Below, piece by piece: positions 60,101 through 64,000 of a DNA stretch of 64,000 bases. The notes under the pieces are model-generated. The model had not been told where the DNA came from, did not search any database, and saw only the letters and a program-made list of their open reading frames with translations. Made by a program: the position numbers and the translations under genes. Each line of letters begins with the position of its first letter. Within the stretch, counting starts at the first letter, position 1. Source of the DNA: Paraburkholderia bannensis NBRC 103871 (GTDB taxonomy: Bacteria; Pseudomonadota; Gammaproteobacteria; Burkholderiales; Burkholderiaceae); NCBI RefSeq assembly GCF_000685015.1, contig NZ_BAYA01000013.1, positions 203,944 to 267,943 on the forward strand, given 5' to 3'.

Positions 60101-60388
60101 TTCACGCGTTTCCGCCCGGTGCTCATGACCGCGCTCGCCATGATCATCGGCATGGCGCCGATGGCGCTCGGCATGGGCGACGGCGGCGAACAGAACGCCC
60201 CGCTCGGGCGCGCCGTGATCGGCGGCCTGCTGTGCGCGACGCTCGCGACGCTGCTGTTCGTGCCCGTGGTGTTCAGCCTCGTGCACCGCAATGACCGCGG
60301 CGATGGTGACGACGGCGATGATGAGTCGCGCGCCACCATCCCCACTCTGGAACAACCCGCCCTCGAGGGAGAATCCCATGTCCACTGA
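57116..60388 (+). CDS. RND efflux transporter permease
   Basis: Inner-membrane RND pump of 1090 residues. The N-terminal helix MLKIVRLALNRPYTFIVLALL, porter-domain DIFPDIRIPVISVVWNYAGL, TM4 GLALAVGILVDDATVTIENIN with the Asp pair of the proton relay, and two homologous halves with large periplasmic loops are present. In TM10 the sequence is GVATANAILVVSFARER, so the lysine of AcrB-type relays (AKNAIL) is replaced. The N-terminal GGAG is 10 bases before the ATG. First gene of a permease-adaptor-outer membrane operon; substrate unknown. Confidence 0.95.
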   Translation: MLKIVRLALNRPYTFIVLALLILIAGPLAALRTPTDIFPDIRIPVISVVWNYAGLQPDDMSGRIVTYYERTLGTTVNDVAHIESQSFRGYGIVKIFFQPTVDIRTATAQVTSVSQTVLKQMPPGTTPPQILNYNASTVPVLQLALTSDKLNEQQLGDYATNFIRPQLLSVPGVAIPTPYGGKTREVQIDLDPQALQARKLSAQDVANALAQQNQIIPAGTQKIGQFEYNVRLNNSPLTIEALNNLPIKTVNGAVIYMRDVAHVRDGYPPQGNIVRVDGHRAVLMSILKNGSASTLDIIAGVKSKLPLIEQSLPPSLKLVPLGDQSVFVKGAVSGVAREGIIAAALTSAMILLFLGSWRSTLIIAASIPLAVLAAIAGLAACGETLNVMTLGGLALAVGILVDDATVTIENINWHLEQGKDVRSAILDGAAQIVAPALVSLLCICIVFVPMLLLDGIARYLFVPMAESVIFAMIASFILSRTFVPMMARYLLKPHASQGHASGELAAVMAPHGAHDHVKPSRNPLVLFQRGFERRFERIRAGYRGVLGLALSHRKPFVVGFLAIVMLSFALVPFLGRNFFPNIDSGEIEIHVRAPIGTRVEETADLFDHIEDTVRHAIPADQLTSIIDNIGLPNSGINLTYNNSGTIGPQDGDIMISLGENHAPTAQYVKALRTQLPRLFPGTTFSFLPADIVSQILNFGAPAPIDVQVSGPNMEANKKYANELLRLVARVPGVADPRIQQASTYPQLTVAVDRSRADELGITEQDVTNSVVASLSGTSQVSPTYWLNPKNGVSYPIVAQTPQYRMTTLSDLQNLPVTSKTGGSQILGGIATITRGTADAVVSHYNIMPLFDIYATTQGADLGAVASQIQAAIHATAKDVAKGSTVTMRGQVQTMNSAFTGLLLGLAGAVLLIYLLIVVNFHSWADAFVIVCALPAALAGIVWMLFTTHTPLSVPALTGAILCMGVATANAILVVSFARERLAATGDALRAALEAGFTRFRPVLMTALAMIIGMAPMALGMGDGGEQNAPLGRAVIGGLLCATLATLLFVPVVFSLVHRNDRGDGDDGDDESRATIPTLEQPALEGESHVH

Positions 60389-61592
60389 AGTCGACATCGC
60401 CCCGCCGCAATCGCTGCGCCACCTGAAGTCCGTCGCCGCCGTGGCGCTGATGGTCGCCGCCGGGATCGTCTCCGGCGGTCTGTTCAGCCGCGTGCACGCG
60501 CACCAGGAACTCACGTCCTGGACTGACGCGCAATCGGTGCCCACGGTCGCGACCGTGCTGCCCGAGCCGAGCCCGGCCTCGCAGGCGCTGGTGCTGCCGG
60601 GTCACCTGGCCGCGTACATCAACGCGCCGATCTACGCCCGCGTGTCCGGTTACCTGCACGCGTGGTACGCCGATATCGGCACGCATGTGAAGGCGGGCCA
60701 GTTGCTGGGCGTGATCGATACGCCCGACCTCGACCAGCAGCTTCAGCAGGCGAACGCCGATCTGCAGAACTCGATCGCCAACGAAAAACTCGCGGCCACC
60801 ACCGCGAAGCGCTGGACTGAGATGCTCAAGCAGGATTCGGTCTCGCAGCAGGAAGCCGACGAGAAGACCTCCGACCTGATCGCCAAGCAGGCCACCGTGC
60901 AGGCGAACCAGGCCAACGTGCGCCGCCTCGAAGCGCTCGAATCGTTCAAGCGCCTGACCGCGCCGTTCGACGGCGTGGTGACGGCGCGCAAGACCGACGT
61001 GGGCGCGCTCATCGACGCGGGCAGCGGCAGCGGCCCGGAACTCTTCACGGTGTCCGACGCGAGCCAGTTGCGCGTCTACGTGAGCGTGCCGCAGAGCGAT
61101 GCGGCCTCGATCAAGCCCGGCATGCACGCCACGCTCACCGTGCCGGAGCGCCCCGGCGTGAAGTTCGACGCGAAACTCGTCGATACCGACCAGTCGATCT
61201 CGGCCGATTCGGGCACGATGCTCGTGCAGCTCTCCGTCGACAACAAGCAGGGCATGCTGTTCCCGGGCGAGTACACCGAAGTCCATCTGGCCATGCCCGG
61301 CGATGCGCACGCGCTGTTCGTGCCCGCCAGCGCGCTGATCTTCCGCGCGCACGGCATGCAGGTCGCCGTGGCGGGCGCGGATCACAAGGTGCAGTTGCGC
61401 GACGTGACGATCGGCACCGACCTGGGCACGCGCGTGGAAATCATCGAAGGCCTGAAGGCTGGCGAGCGCGTGATCGACAATCCGCCCGATTCGCTGGCGA
61501 ACGGCGACGTGGTGCGCCTTGCCGCCACCGAGGCGAGCGACACCGCCAGCAACACCAGCGCGTCGCACGACGCGGAGCACGCGCATGGTTAA
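60378..61592 (+). CDS. Periplasmic adaptor (membrane fusion) protein
   Basis: HlyD/AcrA-type adaptor of 404 residues. A single N-terminal membrane anchor (about 25-42), lipoyl halves around RVSGYLHAWYADIGTHVKAGQLLGVIDTPDLDQQ and a hairpin coil of about 60 residues with LKQDSVSQQEADEK, then barrel and membrane-proximal domains. Its start overlaps the permease gene end by 11 bases. The C-terminus is a His-rich tail (SHDAEHAHG). Confidence 0.93.
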   Translation: MSTEVDIAPPQSLRHLKSVAAVALMVAAGIVSGGLFSRVHAHQELTSWTDAQSVPTVATVLPEPSPASQALVLPGHLAAYINAPIYARVSGYLHAWYADIGTHVKAGQLLGVIDTPDLDQQLQQANADLQNSIANEKLAATTAKRWTEMLKQDSVSQQEADEKTSDLIAKQATVQANQANVRRLEALESFKRLTAPFDGVVTARKTDVGALIDAGSGSGPELFTVSDASQLRVYVSVPQSDAASIKPGMHATLTVPERPGVKFDAKLVDTDQSISADSGTMLVQLSVDNKQGMLFPGEYTEVHLAMPGDAHALFVPASALIFRAHGMQVAVAGADHKVQLRDVTIGTDLGTRVEIIEGLKAGERVIDNPPDSLANGDVVRLAATEASDTASNTSASHDAEHAHG

Positions 61593-63135
61593 GCGGTTTC
61601 CCCTGCCCTCCCTGGCGCGCGGGCGCTCGCGCTCGCGCTTTCAGGCACGCTTGAATTCGCGCCTGAAGCTCGTTGTGCTCGCAACGACTGCCCTGCTGGG
61701 CGCCTGCTCGTTCGCGCCCGTGTACCACGCGCCCGCCACGGCCATGCCGACGCACTTCAAGGAAACCGGCGGCTGGCAGATGGCGCAACCCGCCGACCAG
61801 TTGCCGCGCGACGGCTGGTGGAAGGTCTTCAACGACCCGATGCTCGACCAGCTTGAGCCGAAGGTGCAGCAGGCCAACCCGAACATCGCCGCCGCGCTCG
61901 CACGCCACGATGAAGCCGATGCGCTCACCTCGCAGGCTAAATCGGCGCTGCTGCCGACTATCGGCCTGGGCGCGCAAGTCCAGCGCGACCGGCAATCGGC
62001 GCTGCGTCCGCTGCGCGGCTCCGGTCAGCCGAACGTGTACAACTCGAACACGCTCGACGTCGGCATCGGCTACGACCTCGATCTGTGGGGCAAGGTGCGC
62101 AACGAGGTCAAGGCCGGTCAGGCAACGAGCGAGGCCAGCGAAGCCGATCTCGCCTCGCTGCAACTGAGCCTGCAGGCCAAACTCGCGACCACCTGGTTCA
62201 ACCTGCTCGGCCTCGACCAGCAGTCGAAACTGCTCGACGATACGATTGCTGCCTACCGTCACGCGCTGGAGCTGACCGAGAGCCGCCATCGCGGCGGCAT
62301 CGCGTCCGATCTGGACGTGTCGCGCGCGCAGAACCAGCTGGCCGCCGCCCAGGCGTCCGCCGACGACGTGAGCGCGCGCCGTGCGCTGTACGAGCACGCG
62401 ATCGCCACGCTGATCGGCGTGCCGGCATCCGACTTCAACGTCGCGCCCGACACGATGCGCCCGCACCTGCCGAACCTGCCGGCCGGGCTGCCTTCGGCGC
62501 TGCTGCAACGGCGTCCCGACATCGCCGCCGCCGAGCGCCGCGTGGCGTCGGCCAACGCGGAAATCGGCGTGGCTAAGGCCGCGTTCTTCCCGGATCTGTC
62601 GCTGGGCCTCGACGGCGGTTTCCAGAGCGACACGTTCAGCCCGTGGCTGGCCGCGCCCAACGAAATGTGGTCGATCGGCCCGACGCTCGTGCAGACGATC
62701 TTCGACGGCGGCCTGCGCAAGGCGAAGGTGCGCGAAGCGCGCGCGAAGCTCGACGAGAACGGCGCGAATTACAAGGCCACCGTGCTCAACGCGTTCCAGC
62801 AGGTCGAGGACAACCTCGCGCTGCTGCACCATCTGGGCGACGAGGCGCAGCGCGAGGACGAGGCGCTCACGGCGGCGCAACGCACGCTGACGCTGTCGAT
62901 GTCGCGCTATCGCGATGGCGTGGTGAGCTACCTGGATGTGGTGACGGCGCAGACCACGGAGCTGTCCACGCAGATCAGCTCGCTCGAACTGGATACGCGG
63001 CGCCTGGACGCGACTGTCGGCCTGATTCAGGCGATTGGCGGCGGCTGGAGCACCCAGCAGCTCGATGCGAAGTCTGATGCGAAGGCCGATGCTGCAAAGG
63101 CGGACGCAAAGCCGGATGCAAAATCGGCGTCCTGA
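61585..63135 (+). CDS. Outer-membrane efflux channel lipoprotein (NodT/OprM type)
   Basis: TolC-like trimeric channel of 516 residues. The lipobox is TALLGAC|SFAP near residue 41. GWWKVFNDPMLDQLEPKVQQANPNIAAALAR and DLDLWGKVRNEVKAGQATSEASEADLASL are typical of the NodT family; LLQRRPDIAAAERRVASANAEIGVAKAAFFPDL is diagnostic. The last 23 residues are a degenerate Asp-Ala-Lys tail (DAKSDAKADAAKADAK). Start overlaps the adaptor gene by 8 bases. Confidence 0.94.
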   Translation: MVKRFPLPSLARGRSRSRFQARLNSRLKLVVLATTALLGACSFAPVYHAPATAMPTHFKETGGWQMAQPADQLPRDGWWKVFNDPMLDQLEPKVQQANPNIAAALARHDEADALTSQAKSALLPTIGLGAQVQRDRQSALRPLRGSGQPNVYNSNTLDVGIGYDLDLWGKVRNEVKAGQATSEASEADLASLQLSLQAKLATTWFNLLGLDQQSKLLDDTIAAYRHALELTESRHRGGIASDLDVSRAQNQLAAAQASADDVSARRALYEHAIATLIGVPASDFNVAPDTMRPHLPNLPAGLPSALLQRRPDIAAAERRVASANAEIGVAKAAFFPDLSLGLDGGFQSDTFSPWLAAPNEMWSIGPTLVQTIFDGGLRKAKVREARAKLDENGANYKATVLNAFQQVEDNLALLHHLGDEAQREDEALTAAQRTLTLSMSRYRDGVVSYLDVVTAQTTELSTQISSLELDTRRLDATVGLIQAIGGGWSTQQLDAKSDAKADAAKADAKPDAKSAS

Positions 63136-63158
63136 TTAAGGCGTTTCAGTGGGATCCG

Positions 63159-63194
63159 ACGACCCGGTCGCTTGCGCGGCCGGGTCGTTTTTTA
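63159..63194 (+). terminator. Rho-independent terminator of the efflux operon
   Basis: ACGACCCGG with a 12-base loop pairs with CCGGGTCGT, followed by TTTTTT. Confidence 0.9.
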
Positions 63195-63366
63195 TTGGGC
63201 CGAGTTTGTCGAGCGTCAAATCATCGGCCATCGCGTGAGTATTTCCGCGGCCAGACGCGCGAAACACCCTGCGAATTCAGAATTTTCGGATACAAGAATC
63301 TCTTGATCGCGACCATTTTAGCGTTTTCGGGCAACAACCCTGCTGCCCGGATTCCCTGGAGTGACC

Positions 63367-63627
63367 ATGCGAGACAACAAGACCGGGCGAGACGTGGCGC
63401 GCATGTGCGATACCACCGACCATGGCGGCCAGATTCTGCAAGCCGCATCCAACCTCACGCACAACGGCCAGCGCGTCGTACTGGACGGCCATCTGGTGCG
63501 ATGCCCCAAGTGCGGCGGCGACTTCGCGATCAAGGCAAGCGGGCCGCGCACCCATAACGGCGTGCTGGTCGCGTTTCTGGGCGACAGAACGGCCTGCGGC
63601 GCTACGTTGATCGAGGCCACGCCGTGA
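63367..63627 (+). CDS. PAAR-domain protein (type VI spike tip)
   Basis: Spike-tip protein of 86 residues. DTTDHGGQILQAASNLTHNGQRVVLDGHLVRCPKCGG and GVLVAFLGDRTACGATLIE match the PAAR repeat pattern with metal-binding His/Cys. GGAG precedes the ATG by 6 bases. Its stop overlaps the VgrG start, so it sits on that spike. The 231 bases upstream hold the efflux terminator and no gene. Confidence 0.85.
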   Translation: MRDNKTGRDVARMCDTTDHGGQILQAASNLTHNGQRVVLDGHLVRCPKCGGDFAIKASGPRTHNGVLVAFLGDRTACGATLIEATP

Positions 63628-64000
63628 TACGCGAAGCGTGGCAGATGCTGGGAATGCGTGGCCCCGCTCTTCCTGAACGCCAGACCATCGGGCCGGGCGG
63701 CTATGAACGCACCGAAAGCTTGCTGGTGCCGCGCCGCATCGCCGGCGGCGAGTCTATTGGGTCGTTGTTTGAATATCGCGTCGAGGCAAGCCAGCGCGCA
63801 AATATCGCGTCCATGTCATTCGACATCGACGCGCGGGAGCGGATCGATCTCGACCGCATCGCGGGCAGCGCAATTAGCTTGACGATCGATCTTGAACGCC
63901 TGGACATCGCGGACGGTAGCGGACGAATCTGCACCGCGAGCAACGGGGCGGGCACGCGGCATATCAACGGCATCGTCTCGAAGGCTGGTGTGCTAGAAGG
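63624..64000 (+). CDS. vgrG: Type VI secretion VgrG (5' part, truncated by window)
   Basis: Start of a VgrG trimeric spike protein, 125 residues visible. The GTG at 63624-63626 overlaps the PAAR stop (GTGA) with GAGG upstream. RTESLLVPRRIAGGESIGSLFEYRVEA and HINGIVSKAGVLEG match the N-terminal gp27-like domain of VgrG/TssI (LxVxSLxGxEALSxLFxYxVEL pattern). The rest lies beyond the right edge; effectors commonly follow. Confidence 0.85.
   Translation, partial: MIREAWQMLGMRGPALPERQTIGPGGYERTESLLVPRRIAGGESIGSLFEYRVEASQRANIASMSFDIDARERIDLDRIAGSAISLTIDLERLDIADGSGRICTASNGAGTRHINGIVSKAGVLE

Noticed and set aside
59138..60544. A long minus-strand open frame opposite the RND permease
   Set aside because: Antisense shadow rich in His/Arg/Ala with no recognisable motifs.
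1..64000. tRNA genes, CRISPR arrays, insertion sequences, prophage or integration sites
   Set aside because: I found no T-arm-like tRNA signatures, regularly spaced repeats, transposase or integrase genes, or terminal inverted repeats.

Overview
The window is GC-rich (roughly 64% by eye), densely coded bacterial chromosome with almost no selfish DNA. The gene repertoire points to Burkholderiales, most likely Paraburkholderia, Caballeronia or Burkholderia: an OmpC-like Gram-negative porin, a DUF4148 protein, a DUF3304 protein, many LysR regulators, a GlpR-GlpD-GlpK-GlpF block, FecIRA, and a PAAR-VgrG pair. I saw no tRNA, rRNA, CRISPR array, insertion sequence or prophage. The species cannot be fixed from the sequence alone.

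Layout. 1-2.6 kb: the 3'-truncated ugpB and a CLC transporter preceded by a recognisable fluoride riboswitch, so a fluoride exporter. 2.6-11.2 kb: a partial type II secretion locus. A minus-strand set (phosphoesterase lipoprotein, di-haem cytochrome c peroxidase, pseudopilins GspI, GspJ, GspK) faces a plus-strand set (small proline-rich exported protein, secretin GspD). The ATPase, platform protein, major pseudopilin and GspC/L/M are not here. 11.2-18.4 kb: small exported proteins, a porin, a yybP-ykoY (manganese) riboswitch driving a CaCA-family exchanger, a chemoreceptor and an orphan sensor kinase. 18.5-23.7 kb: a complete FecCD-type metal or chelate uptake operon (permease, ATPase, TonB receptor, binding protein) with a ModE-like palindrome upstream. 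23.7-27.2 kb: LysR, an NTF2-like enzyme, MFS-RidA. 27.2-32.4 kb: the glycerol regulon with clustered GlpR-type operators. 32.5-38 kb: an orphan DUF3304 protein, then a sulfatase operon with its own formylglycine-generating enzyme, a MetQ/NlpA-type binding protein and a cysteine-cluster protein. 38-42.8 kb: binding protein, MHS-family carboxylate transporter and a TctDE-like two-component system. 42.9-50 kb: an acidic protein, an orphan response regulator, MFS plus a coupled 42-residue membrane protein, a MarR-GNAT fusion, LysR, and two alpha/beta hydrolases. 50-54.4 kb: FecI-FecR-FecA signalling and uptake. 54.6-63.1 kb: hypothetical protein, LysR, an atypical response regulator, and an RND-MFP-OMF efflux operon behind a structured leader. 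63.4-64 kb: PAAR and the start of VgrG (type VI secretion).

The window is rich in control elements that can be read directly: two metal/halide riboswitches, a sigma70 promoter whose spacer is a MarR-type palindrome, GlpR operators, a Fur-like box, a ModE-like site, a possible attenuator at 37.9-38.0 kb and a long-range stem ahead of the efflux operon. The most unusual proteins are the sulfatase with a non-canonical C-A-I-T-R motif paired with a membrane-anchored formylglycine-generating enzyme, the response regulator with Glu in place of the phospho-acceptor Asp, and the reduced type II secretion set.
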